Counted from the first letter of the stretch, positions 27,220-35,359 are shown. The stretch is 64,000 bases of DNA from Prochlorococcus marinus str. MIT 9313 (GCF_000011485.1 NC_005071.1:248001-312000); one strand, 5' to 3'. The notes: generated from the letters alone by a model not told the origin. Numbers and translations: made by a program.

Positions 27220-27483
27220 TTACTCTGAGGTTGCTCTTCGGCACCCCCCACAGCAAACAGCAGCCAGGTTGCTCGTCAGCGTACATAATCCCCCCCCAGC
27301 CACACCTTCCAGCTCATCTTCAGACAGATTTTGGCGATGAGAGTTTAGGTCTTCTGTGGTAATCGAGAACCCAGCAGCTTTGGCAATGGCTACAACATCA
27401 GCTCCTTCTACTTTGAGCTGTTCCTGCAATGAGGCGTCTGATTGAACCTTGGAGAGGAATCCCTTGAGTTGTTCTTCTGACAC
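27220..27483 (-). CDS. procA: Prochlorosin precursor ProcA with G8 at leader-core junction
   Basis: An 87-residue ProcA starting at GTG (MSEEQLKGFLSKVQSDASLQ). The leader ends LSEDELEGVAGG. The core GLCTLTSNLAAVCCGGCRRA ends TSE and has four cysteines, including adjacent CC. A run of eight G marks the junction, as in the neighbouring precursor. Between the stop and the terminator, CAGGGTTTACTCTG occurs twice about 75 bases apart, perhaps a remnant of core-region rearrangement. Probably ProcA1.3 by order. Confidence 0.9.
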   Translation of the reverse strand: MSEEQLKGFLSKVQSDASLQEQLKVEGADVVAIAKAAGFSITTEDLNSHRQNLSEDELEGVAGGGLCTLTSNLAAVCCGGCRRATSE

Positions 27484-27633
27484 GAGAGATAGTTGTCAAT
27501 GCTTCATGTATAGCCAATCCAAGCTTGAAGAGTGCAAGCATCGATTCAATTGTTTGAAACTTCCACTACCGCAGGGTGCAATCAGACGGCATCAGTGAAT
27601 GGAGCCCAGCCTTTTTAAAGCTCTCGGCAACAC

Positions 27634-27912
27634 TTGATGGGTGCCAAGCGCTATGAGCGTTTCTGCCAGCACTATCGCCATAAGAGTAAAGGCGCTCCTA
27701 AATGCCACTGGGGTAGTCGCATGCTTAAACGGCTAGTCATTCATTCAAGAACTAGAAGCAAGAAGAAGAGGATCTCACCAGGGCAACAGCAACTCCCATT
27801 TGCGTTTGATATTCGCCTCAATCAAATCCCAGAGGATTGGCATCAAGTTGCGGTGAGATTTAGACGAGCCAATGGCATCCGTGATGGCGATTCACGTCTG
27901 TTGCTGTGGTAA
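27634..27912 (+). CDS. Repeated small basic protein, copy C (unknown family)
   Basis: 92 residues from ATG (MMGAKRYERFCQHYRHKSKG). It is the second intact relative of the ORF at 24785, differing mainly in a few substitutions (QLPFAFDIRLNQIPEDWHQ). The frame has been kept through many base differences between the two copies, which supports coding. It lies divergently upstream of the procA starting at 27483. Function unknown. Confidence 0.55.
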   Translation: MMGAKRYERFCQHYRHKSKGAPKCHWGSRMLKRLVIHSRTRSKKKRISPGQQQLPFAFDIRLNQIPEDWHQVAVRFRRANGIRDGDSRLLLW

Positions 27913-28039
27913 TTAAGTTAGGAATATAAGTAGTTTTAGTGCAAAAGGGTTCGAAGGTAAATTTGTGATGAATACGAAAAACTATTGGTGATTGTTGCCT
28001 GCTGAATAAGACATCAAGGTAACTTTTTGCAAGTCAATG

Positions 28040-28085
28040 GTGCCAGGTATCGGATGGCGTTTTAAGTGAATAGGGAAGTCATTGA
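28040..28085 (-). repeat. Conserved cassette-boundary element, copy 6
   Basis: GTGCCAGGTATCGGAT element after the terminator of the procA at 28160. Confidence 0.75.
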
Positions 28086-28091
28086 AGAAAT

Positions 28092-28113
28092 AAAAAGCCC
28101 CCTGAGGGCTTTG
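28092..28113 (-). terminator. Intrinsic terminator of the procA at 28160
   Basis: AAAGCCC-TCAG-GGGGCTTTTTA on the minus strand, 47 bases past the stop. Confidence 0.75.
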
Positions 28114-28159
28114 AGTGTTTAGGCTGCACTAGCAGCACGGCCCGCATGTCCTTTGTAAG

Positions 28160-28447
28160 TCACCGTAAGTCATCCCAGCAATAGCTGGCTCTTGGCCCTC
28201 CTGGCCGGCATTCAGTTTGTTGCGCCGTGCTCGATACACAGTCCATCGCACCAGCCACACCTTCCAGCTCCTCTTCAGACAGGTTGAGTTTTGTGGTAAT
28301 ATGAGAGTTCAGGTCTTCTGTGGTGATGGAGAAGCCTGCAGCTTTGGCAATAGAAACAACATCAGCTCCTTCTGCTTTGAGTTGTTCCTGCAGTGAAGGA
28401 TCGGCTTGAACCTTGGCAATGAATGCCTTCAGTTGTTCTTCTGACAT
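28160..28447 (-). CDS. procA: Prochlorosin precursor ProcA with non-ProcA-type upstream region
   Basis: A 95-residue ProcA. The leader is MSEEQLKAFIAKVQADPSLQ, with an unusual insertion (HITTKLNLSEEELEG) and VAGA in place of VAGG. The core begins MDCVSSTAQQTECRPGGPRA and ends SYCWDDLR, with three cysteines. Probably ProcA1.2 by order. Its upstream DNA differs from the other procA genes: it carries the TATACT/GAGTATTTA block shared with two double-glycine peptide genes, implying recombination or common control. Confidence 0.9.
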   Translation of the reverse strand: MSEEQLKAFIAKVQADPSLQEQLKAEGADVVSIAKAAGFSITTEDLNSHITTKLNLSEEELEGVAGAMDCVSSTAQQTECRPGGPRASYCWDDLR

Positions 28448-28468
28448 TGGTGTAAATACTCTTCGTTA

Positions 28469-28474
28469 AGTATA
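28469..28474 (-). promoter_or_regulatory. Minus-10-like TATACT box
   Basis: AGCTATACTTAA on the minus strand, 22 bases before the procA start at 28447, followed by GAGTATTTA as in the double-glycine peptide genes. Confidence 0.5.
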
Positions 28475-28686
28475 GCTATCCCTGGAAGAAAATCCCAGAA
28501 AAAATAATTTAAGATCGGGCTAAGGTTTCTGATTTAGTTAGATTACACCATATCCACTAAATTACTCATCCTGAGGTCTTGAGAACCCTTGGCATGACTA
28601 ATCTCAAAACTACTAAAATCCATAACGAGAACTATAACCATAGTAGTTAGTCACTCACTACAAATAGAATTATGGAAAAACCAAGT

Positions 28687-28923
28687 TCAGTCTTTCATGC
28701 CTACATTTCCATCATAGTTTAGATTCTCTCTCTTCCAGTCTTTGAGTGTCTTGCCAGAACCAGAACCTTCTGGACCATTTCCTTTCAACATCGTGTCGTT
28801 ATCACGAATGACGACCCCAAGTCCCTCATAAGCTGGATTAGCCATAGTTCCACCACTAACACTTTTCAACTCGTCAGTTGATAGTTCCTCGTTGATTTCT
28901 TCGTTTTCTTTTGGGTCAGCCAT
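28687..28923 (-). CDS. Double-glycine-leader peptide precursor with GSGSG motif
   Basis: A 78-residue precursor with leader NEEINEELSTDELKSVSGG, nearly identical to the gene at 23903-24205. The downstream part (TMANPAYEGLGVVIRDNDTM...) contains PEGSGSGKTLKDWKREN. It has no cysteine, so it cannot form lanthionine rings. It is likely exported by a double-glycine peptidase transporter encoded elsewhere; activity unknown. Confidence 0.65.
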   Translation of the reverse strand: MADPKENEEINEELSTDELKSVSGGTMANPAYEGLGVVIRDNDTMLKGNGPEGSGSGKTLKDWKRENLNYDGNVGMKD

Positions 28924-28946
28924 TAGGCATAAATACTCTAATAGTT

Positions 28947-28952
28947 AGTATA
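28947..28952 (-). promoter_or_regulatory. Minus-10-like TATACT box
   Basis: AGCTATACTAAC on the minus strand, 24 bases before the ATG at 28923 and followed by AGAGTATTTA. Confidence 0.5.
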
Positions 28953-29026
28953 GCTAACTTTGAAGGAATTACCAGAAATAGATGATTTGAGAAACTTGCC
29001 AGAGTTTACCTAGATGCATATGGTTC

Positions 29027-29254
29027 CTAAATCCAAAGGCCGTCGAAATCGAGCCTGCCTCGAATGTTGTAACGACGATGATTCCATGGGTTAGAGATAT
29101 TATTCCACGAAGCCCTTCCCGCATTGCAGCTGTCTACAGTGTCCCTCATGTACCTATCTCTCGAGCCTTCTGCAACAACACCTCCAAGACCACGCAAGGG
29201 CCCGCTACCAGTAATTGTTTTGAGTTGATCAATAGTGAGTTCGTTGTTAGCCAT
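29027..29254 (-). CDS. Double-glycine-type peptide precursor, second family
   Basis: A 75-residue precursor starting MANNELTIDQLKTITGSG, a short bacteriocin-type leader with Gly-Ser-Gly at the expected cut site. The rest is Arg/Asn/Trp-rich (NAGRASWNNISNPWNHRRYN) with one cysteine. It is related in leader only to the next gene (29305-29496). Its product may be an exported peptide; no known bacteriocin resembles it by eye. Confidence 0.55.
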   Translation of the reverse strand: MANNELTIDQLKTITGSGPLRGLGGVVAEGSRDRYMRDTVDSCNAGRASWNNISNPWNHRRYNIRGRLDFDGLWI

Positions 29255-29304
29255 TGGTTTGGATTGGTTGAATAATGTGAGGATTAGCTAGGGCTATTTA
29301 CCCT

Positions 29305-29496
29305 TCATCGCCAATAATAGAAACTACCGTCAGTCAAGCTTATTCTTTTTGCTTTCATAAAATCAGTCTTTTTTCTACCATCAGTAATAGCATCGATTTC
29401 TTCTGTGCCTGTGAAACACAAGACCCCGTTACCACCAGAAGTGACACCACCGTTGATGGCCTGTAGCTGTTCAATTGATAGTTCGTTGTTAGACAT
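29305..29496 (-). CDS. Double-glycine-type peptide precursor, second family
   Basis: 63 residues from the internal ATG at 29496 (MSNNELSIEQLQAINGG). I prefer this over the longer frame from 29562 because it matches the leader of the neighbouring gene. The mature part (VTSGGNGVLCFTGTEEIDAI...) has a single cysteine and ends FYYWR. Probably exported; function unknown. Confidence 0.55.
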   Translation of the reverse strand: MSNNELSIEQLQAINGGVTSGGNGVLCFTGTEEIDAITDGRKKTDFMKAKRISLTDGSFYYWR

Positions 29497-29662
29497 TGAT
29501 TTGGATTGTCGAATGAACACATCATCTGCCAATTCCTCTACTACGTCATTGATCCGAATCATTGCTAGTTGTGATCTTGGTCACAGGTCCTGAGAGGAAT
29601 TACTAGAACTAGAATATTTTAGGAACCTACCTGAGATTACCTAGCTTCTACTCTTTAAGGTC

Positions 29663-29708
29663 GTGCCAGGTATCGGATGCCGTTTTAAGCGAATAGGGAG
29701 GTCGTTGA
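29663..29708 (-). repeat. Conserved cassette-boundary element, copy 7
   Basis: GTGCCAGGTATCGGAT element after the terminator of the procA at 29780. It is preceded by TACCTAGCTTCTACTC.TTAAGGTC, which is also found before copy 1 at about 24290. Confidence 0.75.
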
Positions 29709-29713
29709 AGAAA

Positions 29714-29736
29714 TAAAAAGCACCATTATGGGCTTT
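29714..29736 (-). terminator. Intrinsic terminator of the procA at 29780
   Basis: AAAGCCCATAATGGTGCTTTTTA on the minus strand has an imperfect stem followed by a T tract. Confidence 0.6.
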
Positions 29737-29779
29737 GAGTGTGTAAATACAGCCTTTCCAGTCACAGGTTAAAATTGGA

Positions 29780-30025
29780 TCAGCACACATTGATAGTAAA
29801 ACGGTTAGCAGTACCCTGCACACAGAAAAAACCCCCAGCCACACCTTCCAGATCATCATCAGACAGGGTTTGGCGATGCTCTTTTTCTAAGTCTTCTGTG
29901 GTAATCGAGAACCCAGCAGCTTTGGCAATAGCAACAACATCAGCTCCTTCTGCTTTTAGCTGTTCCTGCAATGAGGTATCGGCTTGAACTTTGGCAATGA
30001 ATGCCTTGAGTTGTTCTTCTGACAT
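29780..30025 (-). CDS. procA1.1: Prochlorosin precursor ProcA1.1
   Basis: An 81-residue ProcA from MSEEQL; the leader ends LSDDDLEGVAGG. The core FFCVQGTANRFTINVC has two Cys and two Thr; I recognise it as the published ProcA1.1 core. ProcM dehydrates the threonines and closes two methyllanthionine rings. The procA nearest to procM. Upstream lies the conserved promoter-like region (GAAGTTTCATACAATTCAAT, then CGATGCTTGAACTC and GGCTATACAT), shared with the precursors at 24419, 25356 and 27220. Confidence 0.95.
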   Translation of the reverse strand: MSEEQLKAFIAKVQADTSLQEQLKAEGADVVAIAKAAGFSITTEDLEKEHRQTLSDDDLEGVAGGFFCVQGTANRFTINVC

Positions 30026-30061
30026 TGATTGATTGTTGAGTCGCTTTTTCATATGTATAGC

Positions 30062-30340
30062 CTAGTCTAATGCTGATGAGTTCAAGCATCGATTGAATTG
30101 TATGAAACTTCCACTACAACAGATTGAGGGTGGCGTGTAAATCTCGATCAGGAATGTATAGGCCTTATAAAGATGATCTTTTGCTGCTTTGATTGTTTCC
30201 CTACTTTTACTTAGAACTTGTGTTGCTTGATCAGCTCGGTATTGGAAATACTGATCCTCGATGTATTTCATGCTGGTGCCGGTAAACCTTACGACTCTGG
30301 TCAAAACAACCAATTCATCGCTGTCACAACTTTTCCCCAA
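30062..30340 (-). pseudogene. Possible gene remnant fused to the procA upstream region
   Basis: An open frame of 92 residues whose first 70 look protein-like (MKYIEDQYFQYRADQATQVL, then SKSRETIKAAKDHLYKAY). The last 20 residues are encoded by the promoter-like region that is repeated before other procA genes. The natural 3' end was therefore probably replaced when the cassette arrived. No family recognised. Confidence 0.3.
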
Positions 30341-30543
30341 GCTGACCGTTGATACATTTGCGTCATAGGGGGACTTTTGTAGTGGGTAAAAGGGCTTGTG
30401 TAGAGAGCGTAAATTATTTTAGATCGCTTTAAACCCAAGAGCATTTAATGGAGTGAATATAGGTATTGGTTGTAAATGATGATTAAATAATTGACTAGAT
30501 AGATATTGAGCCAGTTAATATAGCTTCCTCGATAGTCGTCATC

Positions 30544-31683
30544 TCACCAAGGATTTTTCCAGACATAGCGCCCACTGTTCTCTTCCCGAGTGACAGCTAT
30601 GCAGTTAGTAGAAATAAGCCAGAGAGCCTGAAGAATTGGTGTTTGACTGTAAAGATATACCTTTGGGAAAGCATTCTTTAGAGCAATAGTTGCTTCGCCC
30701 GCATGGTAATGAGGCATCCAAGGTGCTATGTGATGAATGGCATGAGTAGAGCCTATCTTGTGATGGAGGAAATCAATTACTTTTCCATATGGCCTATCAA
30801 TCGATAAGAACGCACCTCGCAATTGGGAGAAGTCTGAACTGCTAAGGTGGGGAACATCGGTATCAGTATGATGCAGCCACGTATAGGTCACTAGCCAGAT
30901 ATTGACTACTAACAGAGGGGCTATGTAAATTGTAAAAACAGTAATAAAGCCATCATGTAGGCTCCAGGCAATCAATCCAAACAGAGCCAGACATATCCCC
31001 CAATCGGAAAGCCAGACTTTATTTATCCATTTTTCTGTCCACAATTTTTTAGAGAAAGGTGCTATCGGCCAGAAGTGATTCGATAGGCCATATTTTGGGC
31101 CTCCCGTCTTCCCAGTCAGCAAATAGGCTGGCCAGCCAAAAACCAGATGAAGCACAAGCTGAAATACACCATATTGAACTTTTCCTAATCTGCCTGCTAT
31201 GGCAATATCTTTTTCTCCACCAGCCTGCTCATCAATTCCGTTGCCACGAATGACTAAAGGCACGTGAGTCTCACCATTGGCGATATGGTTTGTATAAGTA
31301 TGGTGAACTAAATGTGAACGCTGCCATGAGAAATATGGAACAAGAAGCATCGAATGCAATACATAGCCAACGAATGTTTCTAGTTTCCTGTTTTTCGAAA
31401 AAGCACCGTGTCCGCATTCATGTGCGATAACCCATAAGCCCATTGCTGTTGTGCCAGATACAAGCCAGTAGAAAACCCAAACAGGTAATATTTCCAGATT
31501 TAGAGGGATGTGCATCCCTATGGAAATTACAATGGCCTGTATCGTCAGAGATTGCGCTAGATAAGCAAGGGAAGTGTTGGTGCTGCAATTCAAGCATTGA
31601 TGAGGCAAAATAGCCTTGATTGCAGCTAGATCAGGGATATCCGCTTTGGAAACCTTGAGCGCCTTTCCATTGAGGCCAGACAT
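30544..31683 (-). CDS. Membrane fatty-acid desaturase
   Basis: A 379-residue membrane-bound di-iron desaturase of the acyl-lipid (Delta-12-like) type. The three histidine boxes are HECGHGAFSKNRKLE, HLVHHTYTNH and HAIHHIAPWMPHYH, with paired hydrophobic helices between them. It would insert a double bond into membrane lipid acyl chains. ATG at 31683 preferred; TTG at 31749 would add 22 residues. It lies inside the island between the procA array and procM, so it may be cargo rather than part of peptide synthesis. Confidence 0.88.
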   Translation of the reverse strand: MSGLNGKALKVSKADIPDLAAIKAILPHQCLNCSTNTSLAYLAQSLTIQAIVISIGMHIPLNLEILPVWVFYWLVSGTTAMGLWVIAHECGHGAFSKNRKLETFVGYVLHSMLLVPYFSWQRSHLVHHTYTNHIANGETHVPLVIRGNGIDEQAGGEKDIAIAGRLGKVQYGVFQLVLHLVFGWPAYLLTGKTGGPKYGLSNHFWPIAPFSKKLWTEKWINKVWLSDWGICLALFGLIAWSLHDGFITVFTIYIAPLLVVNIWLVTYTWLHHTDTDVPHLSSSDFSQLRGAFLSIDRPYGKVIDFLHHKIGSTHAIHHIAPWMPHYHAGEATIALKNAFPKVYLYSQTPILQALWLISTNCIAVTREENSGRYVWKNPW

Positions 31684-31749
31684 GATGATGCCTTTGGCAG
31701 GGTTTTGTCTAAAAAATGTTTTTTCATGGCTTTCTGAATGATCTTTCAA

Positions 31750-32134
31750 TGACTATGCTTGGCAAGGGCTCATTGGATATAATAATAGATGAGCTACCTT
31801 GAGTACAGGCTGAACAGAATGCAACCATCTTGAATGCCATTAGCTTTTTTAAATATTGCATCAATTTGATACTAGTCTTCTGGGATTTGGTTAAGTCGAG
31901 CATGCCAATTTCAAAGTAGTTGTTATTGGCATGGTGACATCTTGTTTTTTCTTGCTTATGCCTTTGAACTTTTCACCAGCCTTTTGAGAATGTGGTTAAG
32001 CCATTGTGATTTCGTAGCGGTTCTGCTTTTGTCCGAATAGTGCTTGGTACATCCACTAAGTATTGTCGATGGTTTGAAAAAGGCTGGGTGCTAGTCACTT
32101 GGAGTGCATCGCTAATTGGGCACAATCTGGTGAT
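31750..32134. other. Intergenic stretch between desaturase and procM
   Basis: About 385 bases, AT-rich, with no ORF, repeat or hairpin I can support. It must hold the procM 3' end signal and the desaturase promoter. Confidence 0.4.
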
Positions 32135-35100
32135 TTATTCAGTAGGCCAGAGACCAGCGCTGATCAGTTGAGATACGACAGCTCTTGATGGATCATCCTC
32201 GAGCAGCGCTAATCCCATCCCGCTTAAGCCTGTGAAGAAGCCAGGCAGTACAAGTAATCCTTCTTTTGTGCCGAAGCATCGCAGCTTGATCGGTTCAGCT
32301 GAGCAGCGTTGTAAAGCTTGCAGGCGGTACTGAAAAGCCACGTCTTGGCAATGAGATCTGAGCTGGTTGTCAATCGGCCAAGGGCCTGCAGAAAGCATCT
32401 CAAGCAAGACCATCAAACCCAGTGATCCGCAGCAAAGATGATCCGTCGAAACAGAACTGACAGCTGCTGTGGTTTGCAAGCCAATCCCTATCTCCTTGGT
32501 GCATTCTTCATCCCAAAGAGCCGTACCCCACAGACAGGCTCGGCCAAGGGCAATACCCGGGGCACCATGGCACCAGCTAGCCATGAAGCTTGGCTCATCA
32601 GAATCTGAGTCTCTACCAATGCTGCGGTAATCAGGCCAATTGCCCGCGTCTTTATTGAATCGAGCCCGCTCATAAGCCAGTGCAGCTGCGGCAGCTGTGC
32701 GGTAGCGCTCGTCAGCGGAGAAAGCATGTAGGTGAGCAAGAGCTGCCGCATAACCAGCTGTTCCATGGGAGAAGCCCAAAAGTCCTGGCTGGCTTGATGA
32801 TGAGCTCCAGGCACCTTCTTCATTTTGTTGAGCAATGAGATGGTCACCAGCACGCAAAGCCAACTGCAGAGCTGATTCCGTTCCCAGCTGCACCAGCGAT
32901 CCGATCAAGCCTGCGCAACCACCAATCAAATCCAATTGCTGATCAGCCTCGATGAAACGCGGTAGAGCCGCCGCGAGCAGACTATTGGCCATCGCCTGCT
33001 CGCCTTGCAGAGTAAGAGCCAACAAGGTTCCACCACAGCCACTTAATCCCAGTGGCTGATCACGCCACCAGCGCCGACGGCCATCGTCGCTGGGTTGATC
33101 AACAAGACCAACCAGGGGTTGCAGGATTGCAGTCTGAATGGCATCAGCATCCATCAATGAAACCTGCTGTGCTTGCAAGCGCTGCAGCAAGTGGGCAATT
33201 CCTATGGATCCACCATAAAGCGATAGACCAACGGGCCCAAAGGAAAAGCTCTCGCCATCAGCGCCCAGGTCCATACCCAGCCACTCCACCTGCCCCTGCG
33301 AGTCGCGAATCGCCAATTCCAAAAGGCGATGGGCGATCCGCTTTGCTGCCTCCAGACTCGTCTCAGCCGATGATGACATCAGCGCTTCTGGTGTCGCGGG
33401 GGGGGGAAGGGTTGGTGAACTCTCAGGGGTTGTGTGCAGCTCACGCGCTTCTACGGCTCCACGAATTAGGCGCAGTTGAAAAGCAATCTCATCGGTATCT
33501 AGATTTCGCAATCGCTCATAAGCCGCCGCTAAACCGCTGGTTTGGATAAAGCCTGGTAATTCTTGCTCCAATCCGCCGAGCTGGAGGGCATCAGCATCAA
33601 TGAGATGAGTGAAGAAAGGAATATCCAAGTGCTGCATCTGCTTGACTTCTGCTGCAAAAATTGGCCAGTGAAGAGGTTTGGATTCGGCGAGCAGAAAACT
33701 ACGTGTTAGCTGCTCGAGTTTGAGCGCCTGCGCTAGCGGAGAACGCAAAGCAGTTGGCTCTAACTGCTGACGTTGAATGGTGAAATACACACGCGTGGCT
33801 CGCAACACAATCCGGCGTGGCAATCCTGCAAAGTGAGCCAATACTCCATTTACATCCAACCAGCGATTGCGGAGCTTGATGAGCGCTTCACTTTGCATTG
33901 AGAAGCCATCGCAGAAGTCTTCAAGAAAACGATCAAAAGGATTAACCTCACCAATTCCAACTGGCAAACTGGTTGGAATTTCAACAGGCTGGCTAACACG
34001 ACCTGGCATCATTCCATCACTGTTAAATCCAAGCCAGCCAAGAGCAATTCTTTCGGGTTTATTCGGTGGCGACATGCCAAGAGCGCTGATGTCAATTGCC
34101 AGTTTGGATTCTCCAAGAAACATCCATTGCGGGAGTAAACCGGAACGCAAAACAGAACGCTGAAACTGTTTTTGCAGACTGGAAGGTTTGGGTTGAGCTG
34201 TCGTAGAGGAAGCGTCGCTGATGTGATCAGGAAGATCAGCTTCCAATAATGTTTCGGTATCGATCAGAAGTAACTGATCACCGCAGGCAATTAGATTTTC
34301 GTGATGGCAGTCAGTGCAACCGAGTAGATGCAATAAGGCTGTTAGTCGACCGGCATTGAAATAGAAATTGGTTAGTTCTTTGTCATTAGCGCATAGGTGA
34401 TGGACGACATGCTCCATATAGCCATAGCCGTTGCCGTTGTGGATGGCAAGAGTGCGCAACGGTGAGAGATCACTGTGGGTATTGAGATCAGCCAAGGTGG
34501 CCTGATAAGCCGCGTCTACAGCCATGTCTTTGGGCTTGTAGACCACATGCATGGAGGAGTTGGCAGTCGAATTGGGATCAGCAAATTCCAAAACAGCGAC
34601 TGCACGGCCACCGCGGTGGGGATCACTCAAGCCCTGCTTGACGGTTTTGAGATGATGGCCGCAGGGAATCGCAAAGCATTGCTGAAGGACTGTGCGATCG
34701 GCACAGATGCGTTGCAACATCTCCACACTGCCTTGAAACCAAAGTGAAAGAACGGTGCCGATTAGGCGCCCAAGCACAGGAAATTCTTTAAGCAATGGTG
34801 CTAATCCATTGCGGCGATGGGATTGGATGAATCGCTCGTAGTGTTCACGCACTGGTGGCCCTGATCCATCTCCAGCAGCACCCAGATGTGCAAGCAGCAT
34901 CGTGCCGGGTGTGCGTTCCTTATTGAAGGCTTCCCATAACACTTGATCGCCAAGCGCACAGAGCCGATCAAGCAGACTGTCTGCCAATTGATCAAAAATC
35001 TCATCAGCAAGGCCAGCGCTATCAGAAACGAAGCTTTGTCTAAGACTCTCTGCTGAGTGGCAACGAATCGGCCACCAAACATCAACAAAAGGTCTATTAA

Positions 35101-35359
35101 GATTGTTGTCGACTGGTAACAGGGGTAAGTCCCAGGCGGCCTTTAAAGCTTCAAGAGCATCTTGTAGAGCCTCTTCAAAACAAGGGTCATCCTCCTCGAG
35201 GGAAGCTGGCTCACTGTTCAGTGCAGCAAAGAAGTTTTCCTCCGATAGCTCATCCCATTCAAGGCGTCGATCGAATTTGTGGGGCTCATCGGGAGCAATA
35301 GCTGCTAACCAACTGGTTTTCCAAGATGATGGACTTTCCAAAGGCTCGGCAGCTCCCAT
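32135..35359 (-). CDS. procM: ProcM, class II lanthionine synthetase (LanM)
   Basis: Bifunctional LanM enzyme of 1074 residues. The N-terminal half dehydrates Ser/Thr by phosphorylation and elimination (ADPNSTANSSMHVVYKPKDM, NAGRLTALLHLLGCTDCHHE, LLIDTETLLE are the kinase-like motifs). The C-terminal half is a LanC-like alpha-toroid cyclase. Zinc ligands are C930 (SWCHGAPG) and C976/C977 (HLCCGSLG): Cys-Cys replaces the usual Cys-His, the trait of promiscuous ProcM-type enzymes. A TTG at 35341 gives numbering six lower, which matches published residue numbers as I recall them. It modifies the ProcA peptides encoded to its left. No LanT exporter is adjacent. Confidence 0.97.
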   Translation of the reverse strand: MGAAEPLESPSSWKTSWLAAIAPDEPHKFDRRLEWDELSEENFFAALNSEPASLEEDDPCFEEALQDALEALKAAWDLPLLPVDNNLNRPFVDVWWPIRCHSAESLRQSFVSDSAGLADEIFDQLADSLLDRLCALGDQVLWEAFNKERTPGTMLLAHLGAAGDGSGPPVREHYERFIQSHRRNGLAPLLKEFPVLGRLIGTVLSLWFQGSVEMLQRICADRTVLQQCFAIPCGHHLKTVKQGLSDPHRGGRAVAVLEFADPNSTANSSMHVVYKPKDMAVDAAYQATLADLNTHSDLSPLRTLAIHNGNGYGYMEHVVHHLCANDKELTNFYFNAGRLTALLHLLGCTDCHHENLIACGDQLLLIDTETLLEADLPDHISDASSTTAQPKPSSLQKQFQRSVLRSGLLPQWMFLGESKLAIDISALGMSPPNKPERIALGWLGFNSDGMMPGRVSQPVEIPTSLPVGIGEVNPFDRFLEDFCDGFSMQSEALIKLRNRWLDVNGVLAHFAGLPRRIVLRATRVYFTIQRQQLEPTALRSPLAQALKLEQLTRSFLLAESKPLHWPIFAAEVKQMQHLDIPFFTHLIDADALQLGGLEQELPGFIQTSGLAAAYERLRNLDTDEIAFQLRLIRGAVEARELHTTPESSPTLPPPATPEALMSSSAETSLEAAKRIAHRLLELAIRDSQGQVEWLGMDLGADGESFSFGPVGLSLYGGSIGIAHLLQRLQAQQVSLMDADAIQTAILQPLVGLVDQPSDDGRRRWWRDQPLGLSGCGGTLLALTLQGEQAMANSLLAAALPRFIEADQQLDLIGGCAGLIGSLVQLGTESALQLALRAGDHLIAQQNEEGAWSSSSSQPGLLGFSHGTAGYAAALAHLHAFSADERYRTAAAAALAYERARFNKDAGNWPDYRSIGRDSDSDEPSFMASWCHGAPGIALGRACLWGTALWDEECTKEIGIGLQTTAAVSSVSTDHLCCGSLGLMVLLEMLSAGPWPIDNQLRSHCQDVAFQYRLQALQRCSAEPIKLRCFGTKEGLLVLPGFFTGLSGMGLALLEDDPSRAVVSQLISAGLWPTE

